Assembly: GCF_000803265.1 (NCBI RefSeq)
Contig: NW_014575396.1
Coordinates: forward strand, 124,001 to 188,000
Reading direction: 5' to 3'
Length of the DNA: 64,000 nucleotides
Source of the DNA: Ordospora colligata OC4
Taxonomy: Eukaryota > Microsporidia > Ordosporidae
Under the pieces are notes generated by a model, which saw nothing but the letters and a program-made list of their open reading frames with translations, was not told the DNA's origin and ran no database searches. A program made the translations under genes and the position numbers. This document shows, one piece after another, positions 30,016 through 39,513 of the stretch. How positions within the stretch are numbered: the first letter of the stretch is position 1; each line of letters begins with the position of its first letter.

Positions 30016-30360
30016 ATGGAAATCATACCATCAGACCGGTTTTGCAGAGAATGCAACAACCTGCTCTATCCAAAAGAAGACTCTCAGGAAAACACACTTC
30101 TGATGGCATGCAAAAACTGCGAGCACATCCAGGAAACAAAATCGCACTGTCTTTATTCAAAAAGCTTCAGGACTAAGCACAAAGCAATGGAAGTTTATGC
30201 AAAGGATCTGCTGCAAGATCCAACACTCCCACAGGTCAAGATCGATTGTGCAAAGTGTGGCTTCAACAAGGGAATCTACTTCCAATCAAGAGACGATGAA
30301 GACGACGTTGCATTAAGTATTTTTTATCTCTGCTGCAAGTGCAATCATTTGTGGACATGA
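30016..30360 (+). CDS. RPB9: RNA polymerase II subunit RPB9
   Basis: The 114-residue protein has two zinc ribbons. The first uses CRECNNLLYPKED (Cys10, Cys13) and CKNC (Cys32, Cys35). The second uses CAKC (Cys78, Cys81) and CCKC near the end (Cys106, Cys109), followed by NHLW. Yeast Rpb9 has 122 residues, so it is complete. It supports start-site choice, elongation and proofreading in RNA polymerase II. The ATG follows CCCC by three bases. Its last 16 bases overlap the end of the gene on the opposite strand. Confidence 0.92.
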   Translation: MEIIPSDRFCRECNNLLYPKEDSQENTLLMACKNCEHIQETKSHCLYSKSFRTKHKAMEVYAKDLLQDPTLPQVKIDCAKCGFNKGIYFQSRDDEDDVALSIFYLCCKCNHLWT

Positions 30361-31265
30361 TCTGCCTCACTGGCACTGCATGATGTATGCCAGGAATCCA
30401 ACGCATCATCACTATCTGAACACATGTCAATAAAGCACTTTTCGAATGCATTACTGTTTCTACTCTTTATATGCTTATTTTTATGATCTACATTCATGCC
30501 AAGTGTATGATTATGCTCTATATTTATGTCAATTGTATGATTATGCTCTACATTCGTATTCACCATATATTCATGCGCCATGCCTTCCATTCCACATTCA
30601 ATACCTTCATGCACTTGTTCATTCATATCAATTATATCATCATCTACATATGCATATTCCTTAATGTTGACCAACTCACATTGTGCATCCGCTCTAGAAT
30701 GCCGATGATTTATCAACAGTAAGCATCTTTCGCATTGCTCTCCACAGAAGTCATCGTTTGATCTAGTCATCGTCGCTATCTCATCAAGCCCATGTACTGC
30801 TGCTCTATGGATATATAACTCCTCAGTTCTGAATGGCAAATAAATCCATGAAAGATGTAGGCTTCTCAGCTGTTCTGAACTATTCGTATCTGTAGGCTCT
30901 CCCCACACATCACATTCTCCTCCACAGTATGTAAACTCTCGAATAAATGCAAAAAACATCTTTCTCTCACTGCAATACTCATACCAGAACATATCCACAG
31001 TCACATAACATCCTTTCACATCCTCAATCCTACAGGCTACATCCTTGTTAAACTCTTCAACTGCTTCGTAGCTTAGTACTGCTGCAATAAAATGTTTTGC
31101 ATCAGAAATGCATACGCTAATCGATCCATCACTTCGCTTTTCATACACGTCAATCATCTGTGCATTGAATGACATGCGTTGCTTCACAGACACAGGTCCT
31201 GTCCATCCTCGAAGCTGCTCGCCAATGCTCTTCTCTATCCAGGGATCCCTGAGGAACACAGCCAT
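30345..31265 (-). CDS. TPP1/Tpz1-like OB-fold protein (possible telomere protein)
   Basis: The N-terminal 125 residues of this 306-residue protein resemble the OB fold of shelterin TPP1 (ACD). LRDPWIEKSIGEQ (residues 5-17) matches the LRPWIRELILGSE start of human TPP1. SVCISDAKHFIAAVLSYEAV (50-69) matches its LLVSDGTHSVRCLVTREAL, and a later strand pair with MFFAFIREFTYCGGECDVWG matches the end of the fold. The C-terminal half is acidic, with an imperfect repeat (VEHNHT, IEHNHT, VDHKN; about residues 235-265). TPP1 recruits telomerase through this domain; the function here is inferred. The ATG at 31265 has CCC two bases upstream. The gene overlaps RPB9 tail to tail by 16 bases. Confidence 0.55.
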   Translation of the reverse strand: MAVFLRDPWIEKSIGEQLRGWTGPVSVKQRMSFNAQMIDVYEKRSDGSISVCISDAKHFIAAVLSYEAVEEFNKDVACRIEDVKGCYVTVDMFWYEYCSERKMFFAFIREFTYCGGECDVWGEPTDTNSSEQLRSLHLSWIYLPFRTEELYIHRAAVHGLDEIATMTRSNDDFCGEQCERCLLLINHRHSRADAQCELVNIKEYAYVDDDIIDMNEQVHEGIECGMEGMAHEYMVNTNVEHNHTIDINIEHNHTLGMNVDHKNKHIKSRNSNAFEKCFIDMCSDSDDALDSWHTSCSASEADHVHK

Positions 31266-31488
31266 CCGGGATCTTCTCAATCCATAATTTTCATCGCACT
31301 GCTTTTCACCTCATCAACATATCAGCACCTCATAAATACATACTTCAAATCAACAACATCATAAATATCATCAACCTTTAAAACACTCTTATCAATATAT
31401 ACTTCAAAGATTTTTATTCAATTGCATCAAATAACACTCGTCCTTCTCACACTGTTAGGTGCATCTTCTCGCTGCATCAGATATTTTT

Positions 31489-34032
31489 TCACCTGGGCAC
31501 CACTTTATACACATATTCTGCTATCTGAATCCCTTCGGCCATCTCAGAAGGATGTGTGCACTCAACATAGATCAAATCTTCACTGCTTCTCATCAGCATA
31601 ATTTTCGTCAATGCATGAACAAAGTTCGATTGGATAAACCTCTTCAACAGGCGTGCCCCATACACCGAGGAATGCGCCTTCTCAACCACATCGTCCCTCA
31701 CCGCATCAGAAATCCTGAGAGCCATTCCTTTCTCTTCCAGCCTCTTGTTGAGCTGGTCAAGCTGATACTCAAGAATCATATACATGCTGTCCTTGCCAAG
31801 CTTGTTAAAGTAGATCACATCATCGATCCTGTTCACAAGCGGTGGCCCAAACCTGTGCAGCACAAGCCTTTCCATTTCTTTCCTGTCCTCAGTAGTCATC
31901 ACATTCGATCTCATTATCACCTCTTGTCCAAGATTAGACGTCATAATCAACACACAGTTTCTGAAGTCTACTGTGACTCCCTTCCCATCAGTAGCTCTGC
32001 CCTCGTCCAGCAGCTGGTATAACACATTCAGAACCGTCTGATGTGCAAGATCAACCTCATCTAGCAATATCACGCTGTATGGCTTGCTCTTCACAGGTTC
32101 AGTAAGCGCTCCTCCCTCGTTGTATCCCACATATCCTGCAGACGCTCCAATCAGCTTCGTAATACTCATTTCGTTTCCATAGTCGCTCATATCAAGCACA
32201 AGCATGTTCTTTTCGTCATCAAACAGCTCTGCTGCAATCGCCTTCGCAAGCTCGGTCTTTCCTACTCCAGTCGGCCCAAGAAGAAGAAACGCACCAATAG
32301 GTTTGTCTTCCCTGCTCAGTCCAACTCTCGACTGTAGGATCGAGTCAACAATGCTGTCCACCGCATGATCTTGGCCAAATATCCGTTGCTTTATTCTTTG
32401 AGACATCTCCAGAAGCCTTTCATTCTCTTTCAGCGTAAGCCTCTTCACTGGAATCCCTGTCCATCTGCTTATCACCTCTGCAACATTCACTGGGAGAATG
32501 ACCTCAACCGTCTCAAGTCGCTTAATCTCACTTTCAATCACAGGAATCACATTGGTCTTCAGGTCATACGCCAGGTACGTGTCTCTGTCCCTCTCAGCCT
32601 GTGCCAGCCTAAGTCTCGTATCCTCAAGCTTCTTCTTCAACTTCTTTGCCTCAATTATGTAGCTCTTATCCTTCATGTATGCCTCCTCCATCGGCTGTAA
32701 GCTCCTCTTCACTTCCTCTATCTTCTCTGTCACACTCTCAAGCCTGCGCATTGTCTGCTCATCCTTTTCCCTGTTCAGATCAATCTCCAGGCTTGCCTTC
32801 TCAAGCTCAAGCGACCATGCCTTCGCCCTTGCATTCAAAATCTCCTGTGGTTCGCTTTCAAGCGCAATCACTGCACTTGCACATGCCGTATCAATCAGAT
32901 CAATCGCTACATCAGGCAGCCTCCTATTCGATATATACTTCTTCGATGCTGTGGCTGCATACATAAGCGCACTATCCGCTATCTTCACCCCATGATACGC
33001 CTCCAATCGCTCCTTAAGCCCTCTCAGCATTGTCACAGAGTCCTCAATACATGGCTCTCGTACAACCACTTGTACAAACCTTCTCTCAAACGCTGGGTCC
33101 TTCTCAACATACTTTCTATACTCATCGTGTGTTGTTGCACCAATGCACTTGATGGTTCCTGCCGCAAGTCCAGGCTTCAGCATATTTGCTGCATCCATCG
33201 CCCCATCTGTCTTGCCTGCACCAAGAACAATATGAATCTCATCAATAAAAATAATCACTCCAGGCATGCTCTCTGCCTCCTTCACAAGCTTCTTCAGCCT
33301 TTCTTCAAAATCTCCTCGATGCGAAGTCCCAGCAACCATCGACCCAACATCAACATTGTATATCCTAACGCCCTGCAGCGTCGGTGCTTCTCCATTCGCT
33401 ATCATCTGTGCAATCCCATTCACTATCGCTGTCTTTCCCACTCCAGGCTTACCCACTAAAATCGCATTGCTCTTCGTCTTCTTAGATAAAATCTCAATCA
33501 CCTGTCTTATCTCCTCATCTCTTCCAATAACAGGATCGAACACATTCTGCCTTGCCTGCTCAACCATGTCTACGGCAAACTTCGATATTGCACCCTCCAT
33601 CTCATCGGAATTCCTCGAATCAAACTTCTTGCCTCTCGTGTGCTCCTCAACTCTTTTCCTAACCTCTTCAACATTTCTAATCAGCTCGCATATGCTTTTT
33701 GTCTCAAGCAGCTTCAACACAAGCACATTTATAGAAACATACTCGTCTCTCACGCCTTCTGCCGCCAACACAACTCTTCCAAGTGCCTCTCCAACCCTAG
33801 GTTCAGTACAACTGTATTGCTTCGCAAACCCACCTATTCTGCGTGCAACAGCAACTTTGATCTCGCTCAGCTCGTCAGGAGTCAAAGTACTGCACAGCAC
33901 ATTCTCCGAATCATTCAAAATAACCTTCAGAAGATGCTCCGGCTCAACAAAATTGTTGTTATTTGCAAGCGCCTCATCAAGGCATCCCTTCAAGACAATC
34001 TGTGCCTTATCAGTGTATTTCTTTACACCCAT
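31489..34032 (-). CDS. HSP104: HSP104/ClpB protein disaggregase
   Basis: The 847-residue protein has the full ClpB layout: N-domain (1-150), first AAA+ with GKPGVGKT and DEIHIVLGAGK, the coiled-coil M domain (about 390-510), second AAA+ with GPTGVGKTE and LLDEVDLAH, and a C-terminal domain (YGARLLKRFIQ). It rescues aggregated proteins together with Hsp70. The size fits the cytosolic type (yeast Hsp104 has 908 residues). The tail lacks a clear acidic end like that of Hsp104. No CCC is seen near the ATG. Hsp104 is absent from animal hosts, so this is a parasite-specific chaperone relative to them. Confidence 0.95.
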   Translation of the reverse strand: MGVKKYTDKAQIVLKGCLDEALANNNNFVEPEHLLKVILNDSENVLCSTLTPDELSEIKVAVARRIGGFAKQYSCTEPRVGEALGRVVLAAEGVRDEYVSINVLVLKLLETKSICELIRNVEEVRKRVEEHTRGKKFDSRNSDEMEGAISKFAVDMVEQARQNVFDPVIGRDEEIRQVIEILSKKTKSNAILVGKPGVGKTAIVNGIAQMIANGEAPTLQGVRIYNVDVGSMVAGTSHRGDFEERLKKLVKEAESMPGVIIFIDEIHIVLGAGKTDGAMDAANMLKPGLAAGTIKCIGATTHDEYRKYVEKDPAFERRFVQVVVREPCIEDSVTMLRGLKERLEAYHGVKIADSALMYAATASKKYISNRRLPDVAIDLIDTACASAVIALESEPQEILNARAKAWSLELEKASLEIDLNREKDEQTMRRLESVTEKIEEVKRSLQPMEEAYMKDKSYIIEAKKLKKKLEDTRLRLAQAERDRDTYLAYDLKTNVIPVIESEIKRLETVEVILPVNVAEVISRWTGIPVKRLTLKENERLLEMSQRIKQRIFGQDHAVDSIVDSILQSRVGLSREDKPIGAFLLLGPTGVGKTELAKAIAAELFDDEKNMLVLDMSDYGNEMSITKLIGASAGYVGYNEGGALTEPVKSKPYSVILLDEVDLAHQTVLNVLYQLLDEGRATDGKGVTVDFRNCVLIMTSNLGQEVIMRSNVMTTEDRKEMERLVLHRFGPPLVNRIDDVIYFNKLGKDSMYMILEYQLDQLNKRLEEKGMALRISDAVRDDVVEKAHSSVYGARLLKRFIQSNFVHALTKIMLMRSSEDLIYVECTHPSEMAEGIQIAEYVYKVVPR

Positions 34033-34271
34033 GCATTACCAATTGCAATACAATAAATAGCCTTATTTTTCTAGACTCCGCTGTGTTTTTCTATTGCTTT
34101 CCAGAAAACATATTCATTTTCAATCCACAAGCATAGGCACACTGTCACTAACATAAATAATACACAAGAAACATCATCATGATTGCATTAAATACCTTTA
34201 TTTGAACACTGTCATTCACATCACTACTTCACCATTATTTTACCATCATCAACACACATCGGCATAAACAT

Positions 34272-34535
34272 TTATTGTATTGATTTCTTGGTCAAAATCA
34301 ACAGCGCAAGCACCGCAAGCAAACTTAGAATCACAATCAAAGTAATCAAAGGTGTCTTCGATCCAATAGACATGGCCATATACATTGGGATCAGGCTGAA
34401 AATAACCAACGATTGTGAAACATATACAGACATCACAATCACTACAATCGCCAACGTCGAATACATCATGAATGGCACTCCGTCAATAGATTTGGCATAC
34501 ATATCATTTACAGCCTGATGCGTCTTTCCACTCAT
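34272..34535 (-). CDS. Small two-transmembrane-segment protein, unidentified
   Basis: The 87-residue protein has two hydrophobic hairpin helices (about residues 21-52 and 60-83), separated by GSKTPL, and ends in KKSIQ. A CCC lies three bases before the ATG, and it is divergent from DPH5 with 35 bases between starts, which supports a real gene. Size and layout recall small ER or V-ATPase accessory proteins (Vma21, SPC1, DPM2, Ost-type), but no specific motif is present. The lysines near the end could act in ER retrieval, though KKxx is not exact (KKSIQ). Confidence 0.65.
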   Translation of the reverse strand: MSGKTHQAVNDMYAKSIDGVPFMMYSTLAIVVIVMSVYVSQSLVIFSLIPMYMAMSIGSKTPLITLIVILSLLAVLALLILTKKSIQ

Positions 34536-34570
34536 TCAGGGCTCATAAACCAACATGCCAATATAGCCCC

Positions 34571-35359
34571 ATGCTCTATCTAATTGGAATTGGATTGCAC
34601 TCATACAAGGACATATCGCTCAGGGGGCTCGATGCTGTTAGGAACAGCACACATGTATATCTGGAAGGCTACACATCAATCCTGAACGAGCCGATCCATG
34701 ATCTTGAGTCCATGGTTGGCAAAGAAATAAAAATCGCAAACAGAGAAACCGTTGAACAAACCGATCAAATAATCATGCAGGCTACTCAGTGTAATGTGTC
34801 TTTACTTGTTGTAGGGACGCCGTTATTCGCAACAACACATACAGACATATTGATAAGGGCAAAGGAGCAAGGCGTTCATGCTGAAATAATCCATAATGCA
34901 TCAATAATAAATGTCATGGGCTGCTGCGGACTCTACTCATACTCATTCGGACGGGTAGTCACCATCCCATACTTCACAGATACATGGAAGCCAACAAGCT
35001 TCTACACAAATATTGTTCAAAACATTGAAAATAAATTGCACACATTATGCCTGCTGGACATAAAAACAGATGAAGAGCGCTTCATGAGTGTGAACGAGGC
35101 TGTAACCCACATCCTTGAGGCAGCTGATATCTGCAGGTCCTCAGTGCTAACCAGAGAATCAAAAATATTTGCAATCTGTAGATTCGGATCTCCCACGGAG
35201 CAGATAACTTATTGCACCATGGGTGATGCATGCCAGAAGGACTTTGGAAAACCACTCCATTCTCTCATCATTCCTGGTGGGTTGGACAGGATTGAGCAGG
35301 AGTTCGTTGATCTGCTGAATCCAGACACTTCAAACGACACCAATGCTCTTAATCAATAA
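34571..35359 (+). CDS. DPH5: Diphthine methyl ester synthase DPH5
   Basis: The 262-residue SAM-dependent methyltransferase matches DPH5 from the first residue (MLYLIGIGLHSYKDISLRGL), with VVGTPLFATTHTD (family GDPFxATTHxD), HNASIINVMGCCGLYSYSFG and SVLTRESKIFAICRFGSPTE. It methylates the histidine-derived group on EF-2 during diphthamide synthesis. Its target EF-2 is encoded in the same window at 41 kb and keeps the histidine. CCCC directly precedes the ATG. Yeast Dph5 has 300 residues. Confidence 0.93.
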   Translation: MLYLIGIGLHSYKDISLRGLDAVRNSTHVYLEGYTSILNEPIHDLESMVGKEIKIANRETVEQTDQIIMQATQCNVSLLVVGTPLFATTHTDILIRAKEQGVHAEIIHNASIINVMGCCGLYSYSFGRVVTIPYFTDTWKPTSFYTNIVQNIENKLHTLCLLDIKTDEERFMSVNEAVTHILEAADICRSSVLTRESKIFAICRFGSPTEQITYCTMGDACQKDFGKPLHSLIIPGGLDRIEQEFVDLLNPDTSNDTNALNQ

Positions 35360-35463
35360 ACACTAAGGTAATTACAACAATTTATTAAGTCAAATTATCG
35401 ATTCCTTCCCTCATTGCTATGTACTATTGGACCTCGATCATTACTTATTGATGTTTGCTTCAA

Positions 35464-38400
35464 TTAAAGATTCCGCGGGGGAATAAGAGATAATGGATGG
35501 ATTGGTGCTCTTTCTCCACTGTCTGATCCTGTTCCCGGTGGTGTATTGGGTGTGTTAGGAGTAAGATTAGTACCGGTGCCTGGTTGCGTAGCATCAGGTG
35601 CGTTTTGATTAGGTGTAGTACTTGTGCCTGGTGTACCAGTTGATGATTCAGACGTGTTGGGTGTATTACTTGGCTGATTGCTGGGTGCTCCTTCGACACT
35701 GCCTGGGGCATTCGTATCAGGCTTGCCTGTCGTTTCATTACCTAGTGTGCCTTGAGGATTATTAATACTAGGTACATTGCCAGCTGGACTGTTTGTTGTA
35801 CCATTCGTAGGCTCATTACCAGTTGTTTGATTGCCTGGTGCTTCCTGTGAAGGTTTATTGCCTGCAGGTGCATTATTAGATTCTCCTGGCGTAGTAGTAT
35901 TAGGGTTTGATGTTCCAGGAATTTTGAAAATGTTAGCCAGATTATTAGGTAGATTTTTTGGCCTAGTTGTAGTAGTTGTAGTGGTAGTTGTAGGCGGTGT
36001 ACCTGGAGCTGCATTAGAAGGTGTAGTTGTAGGCGGTACTTCCTGTGGCTTGTTCGGCTTGGTTCTTGGCACCGTAAGCGGCTTATTCGGATTGTTCAGA
36101 TTAAACTTTGTAAGAATCTGTGAGTTATCCGGAACGTTAGTGCTTGGTTGGTTGCTGGGCGCTTTTTTCTTAGGCGTTAGATTGTAAATCATATTCTGAA
36201 TCCCTGTTGGCGTAGGTATGCTACGTGTTGCGATGATAGGCTGGTCACTCTGAACCTTAGTTGTGCTTACCACTTCTCCATCAACTGTGTCTGGCCTATT
36301 TGTCTCCTTCGCTATGTTATTCAAGAATATCTTGACTACCGTCTTTGAGTCCACATTAGTGCCACTTGGTAAAATACTTGTAATGTACTTGTAGAACTGA
36401 GTGTTTGCGACTTCCTTCCTGCTCTTGATCGGAGACTGGTTGTATATATTCATCTGCGTAATAATGTTGTCAAAGACCTTCGAGACCATCTCAATGAACG
36501 ACTGCGTGCTGACTCCTAACTGCTTCGAATACTGCTCAGCATTCCTAAGGATATTGTTTCTAACATTGCTCTCAACTGTGTTTGATGTCGAAATATTCTC
36601 CTCAATCATCTCGTTCACATGCTTGTCAACGATCTTTGCCTTCGTCTCATCAATGGTTCCATTGAACGGATTCTTCTTTGAAAGATTGCTTACGTTTCCA
36701 GACTTCTCCATGTTGCTAAGGATATCAAGAATAAACTCAGTCTCCACATCAGTTTGCAATTTGTTGGATGCCATGTCAAGAAGAATATTCTTGTTATGGC
36801 GCTTTGTCTCCTCGCTTACTGCATCAACAGATTGTGTTCCAATGCTCTTAAGACTTGCAATTGCCTGGCTCATTGGAAGGATCTCAGTCACTCCATAGGG
36901 TGGAACAACCTCGACATACTCAGCACCATCGGGATTCGTAATCACACTCACGTCTATCTCCTCAAGGTTCTTCTTCTTGTTCTCCTGCTCAATCAGTGAC
37001 TTCCTATGCATAATCTCCATTGCTTGTGCCTCTTGCAAATGCCCTTCGTTAACCGATGGCCTGACATCCTTGACAAACTCATCCCAGGGCTTTTGTATCA
37101 ACACACCCTCGTCTATATGGATCTCAGATGCATGGCCAATGTCCAGGCTTGTCTTCCCGTTTGTAATTGCAGACGTAGGAATCGGATCTAACGGAGACGG
37201 AAGATCAAGGCTAAACCCATTTACATCCGCTTCATAATACTCAACTCCCTTGTCAATGTCTGTTCTTTCTCCAGTGTTGAATCTGTGCTTCAGCATCGAT
37301 GTGTCAAGTCCTTGCTTCTCCATCAATCCCTTTGCATTCTTCGGATAATATATCTTTCCTTTGCTTATATCCATCTTCTCTGCTGCTTCAGAAATATGTG
37401 TGTATCCATCATCAGTTTCAAGTACATTCAGACCGGTCTCAATCTGTGTTTCAATCACCCTGTTCCTTACTTGATCTCTTCTTTTCATCTGTATACGTTG
37501 TACAATTGCCTCCTCCTCTGTCTTCGCCTCCTCATTGCTGAATCCCTTCAATGGAAGCTTCATTTTTGTATTCTGTATCCCAACACTACTTACATTCGAT
37601 GGAATAGCTTCCTTGACTTTCACCGGAGTCATTGTTTCCTTCTGTAGTTCTTCAATGTTTGTCTTACGCTTCTCAGCTTCAATAATTTTCCTTTGGAGAT
37701 CCTCAAGGCTGTCACCAACCTCAGTCTGCCCTGCATGTGCTGTTGCTACATGTCTAATCTCTTCCTTGATTGCTGAACTCAGCCCAATGTTCCTGCTTGA
37801 AAACATATCTTCCAGTTCTTTCATCCTCTTCTCTCTTTCAATAGACAATCTGTTTCTTTTCTTTTTCTCTGCCTCATTTCTTGCCCGATCTGCCTCAGCC
37901 ATATTATGCGTCCTCCTAAACACTTGCTTAAACGCTTCCTTACCTTCTTGGCCAATCATTTCGCTTTCTTTTTCAAGTGCATTGTGCTCTTCAGCTGCTT
38001 TTAGCGCATTCTTATTGTCTGCATCCCTCTGTGCTGCAATCGCATTCAGCTCATTCAGCTCATTGATCTTGTTCACACGGTCAATTGTTTTCTGATTGCT
38101 TACATCATGTAGCAAATCAAGCGCATTCACCCTACTGCCAGTCATCAAACGATGGCTCTCAATGTTCTGAAGATCATTCTGCGCCTTGTCAAGGTCTGAC
38201 ATGTTAACATTGGCAATGTCTCTTAGGATCTTTTCGCTCACAACCGGATGCGTTATTGCCTCTTCATATGCCTCCTCCTTCAATTCACTTGCCAACTTGA
38301 GCTTCTGGTGTGCCCTTTCAATTGGCTCTTCAATATGCATCTTCGTCAGATCATTAGTGAAGTTCTCCATGTTTTCAAGATTCTTGGCATTCATTGCTTT

Positions 38401-39513
38401 TATCTTTTCACTGATCAATTCAGAACGGATGCCAGGCGGCGAATTTGCAATCTTGCCTGCATTTTCTTGCTCAATTTTTATCTTGTCTTCCGCAAGCTTT
38501 GCAACCTGCTGTCCTCCTCCTGATATCGCTGCTATTCGTCTTGCTTCCTGATATCCAAGATCGGCCATGTTCATTGCCTGATCGTCTGCCATCTCAGCTT
38601 TCAGTCCTTTTGCAAGCCCTTGATTGTAGTTATTTGCATAATTTCTTGTTTGAAGCGCATCAAACTTGGCTTTCACTATAGAATTCGTACTTGCAAGGCG
38701 AGACTCAAGCGTCATCTTCTCAGACATGTCTCTCTCAAAATCTGAAATGACATCCTTCGAGTTCTTGAACTTTGCAAGATCAATCTGAGAAACATACGAC
38801 GGACTTTTTGCAGGCAAAGACAGCTCTTGTGCTTTCTTAATCCTCATTTCCTCAATGACATTTGCATTCCTGATCTCATTGGCAACACCAGTCGCCACAG
38901 GTTTCGAGTGGCCGATCGACATAAGAGTATTGTACACGTTCGATGGATTCGCATTGTCTATTGGCTTTCCTTCTGCTATTAGATGATTGATCTTGTCCTG
39001 CTGAATGTTTGTTCTCCCTGTCAGTATGTTATCTTCAGAAACATATGTTTCATTCGGATATGCATAATTTGGAGGTGCGCTTTTAATCTCAGTCGGTGTC
39101 TCGGTAATATCTGCAAATCCAGAAATCGCAGATGGCATATTGCCTATAAGATGGCTGAGTATGCCTTCTTGATATGGATGGAATGAGGGATCACCACTAT
39201 CAATAGCATCTTTATATCCATTACCTGAATCAGGTGCATTAATGCTTTCCTTCATCTGCTCATGTGAAGAGTCTTCATCATTCATATGCGGAACATCATG
39301 ATATATGGTTTCAGGATATTCATTTGTAATCACAGTGGCTTCATGGGGATCTTCTTTATACTCATACATTTTATGCTCTTTATACCCATCGTCGCTATGC
39401 TCGTAATCATGATGGCGAATGGAATTCAACTTGCTTTGCCTTTCAGCCCTGTTTCCAAAGTCTAGTCCAGCATCTGCTGCCATACTGCAAAGATAAAGCA
39501 GAAATAGTAGCAT
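35464..39513 (-). CDS. PTP3: Polar tube protein 3-like with long Thr/Pro/Asn-rich tail
   Basis: The 1349-residue protein starts with a short signal peptide (MLLFLLYLCSMAADA). The mature part contains no cysteine at all: the only one is in the signal. This, the large size and a charged, helix-rich body (Glu/Lys/Asn/Met, about residues 20-1110) fit PTP3 of Encephalitozoon, a roughly 1250-residue cysteine-free structural protein of the polar tube. The last about 230 residues differ in style: Pro, Thr, Asn, Gly and Ser dominate, with a run of ten Thr (coding region near 35960-35990) and loose repeats such as APGN, TTGNEP and NTPNT. That tail resembles an O-glycosylated stalk. The true ATG is at 39513; the frame upstream starts with GTG. 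EF-2 lies close by, as I recall for Encephalitozoon (unverified). Confidence 0.82.
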   Translation of the reverse strand: MLLFLLYLCSMAADAGLDFGNRAERQSKLNSIRHHDYEHSDDGYKEHKMYEYKEDPHEATVITNEYPETIYHDVPHMNDEDSSHEQMKESINAPDSGNGYKDAIDSGDPSFHPYQEGILSHLIGNMPSAISGFADITETPTEIKSAPPNYAYPNETYVSEDNILTGRTNIQQDKINHLIAEGKPIDNANPSNVYNTLMSIGHSKPVATGVANEIRNANVIEEMRIKKAQELSLPAKSPSYVSQIDLAKFKNSKDVISDFERDMSEKMTLESRLASTNSIVKAKFDALQTRNYANNYNQGLAKGLKAEMADDQAMNMADLGYQEARRIAAISGGGQQVAKLAEDKIKIEQENAGKIANSPPGIRSELISEKIKAMNAKNLENMENFTNDLTKMHIEEPIERAHQKLKLASELKEEAYEEAITHPVVSEKILRDIANVNMSDLDKAQNDLQNIESHRLMTGSRVNALDLLHDVSNQKTIDRVNKINELNELNAIAAQRDADNKNALKAAEEHNALEKESEMIGQEGKEAFKQVFRRTHNMAEADRARNEAEKKKRNRLSIEREKRMKELEDMFSSRNIGLSSAIKEEIRHVATAHAGQTEVGDSLEDLQRKIIEAEKRKTNIEELQKETMTPVKVKEAIPSNVSSVGIQNTKMKLPLKGFSNEEAKTEEEAIVQRIQMKRRDQVRNRVIETQIETGLNVLETDDGYTHISEAAEKMDISKGKIYYPKNAKGLMEKQGLDTSMLKHRFNTGERTDIDKGVEYYEADVNGFSLDLPSPLDPIPTSAITNGKTSLDIGHASEIHIDEGVLIQKPWDEFVKDVRPSVNEGHLQEAQAMEIMHRKSLIEQENKKKNLEEIDVSVITNPDGAEYVEVVPPYGVTEILPMSQAIASLKSIGTQSVDAVSEETKRHNKNILLDMASNKLQTDVETEFILDILSNMEKSGNVSNLSKKNPFNGTIDETKAKIVDKHVNEMIEENISTSNTVESNVRNNILRNAEQYSKQLGVSTQSFIEMVSKVFDNIITQMNIYNQSPIKSRKEVANTQFYKYITSILPSGTNVDSKTVVKIFLNNIAKETNRPDTVDGEVVSTTKVQSDQPIIATRSIPTPTGIQNMIYNLTPKKKAPSNQPSTNVPDNSQILTKFNLNNPNKPLTVPRTKPNKPQEVPPTTTPSNAAPGTPPTTTTTTTTTRPKNLPNNLANIFKIPGTSNPNTTTPGESNNAPAGNKPSQEAPGNQTTGNEPTNGTTNSPAGNVPSINNPQGTLGNETTGKPDTNAPGSVEGAPSNQPSNTPNTSESSTGTPGTSTTPNQNAPDATQPGTGTNLTPNTPNTPPGTGSDSGERAPIHPLSLIPPRNL
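35480..36180. repeat. Low-complexity Pro/Thr/Asn/Gly repeat region coding the PTP3 tail
   Basis: The DNA of the PTP3 C-terminal tail is built of degenerate 9- to 15-base words (for example the GTAGTTGTAGTGGTAGTTGTA run near 35965 on the plus strand, coding threonines). Several other frames stay open over it for that reason; these are shadows. Confidence 0.6.

Noticed and set aside
33266..34060. 264-codon open frame antisense to HSP104
   Set aside because: It is a Ser/Thr/Phe-rich shadow of a clearly conserved gene.
35460..36014. Minus-strand frames in the PTP3 tail other than PTP3 itself
   Set aside because: They arise from the short-period repeats of the tail, which keep all frames open.
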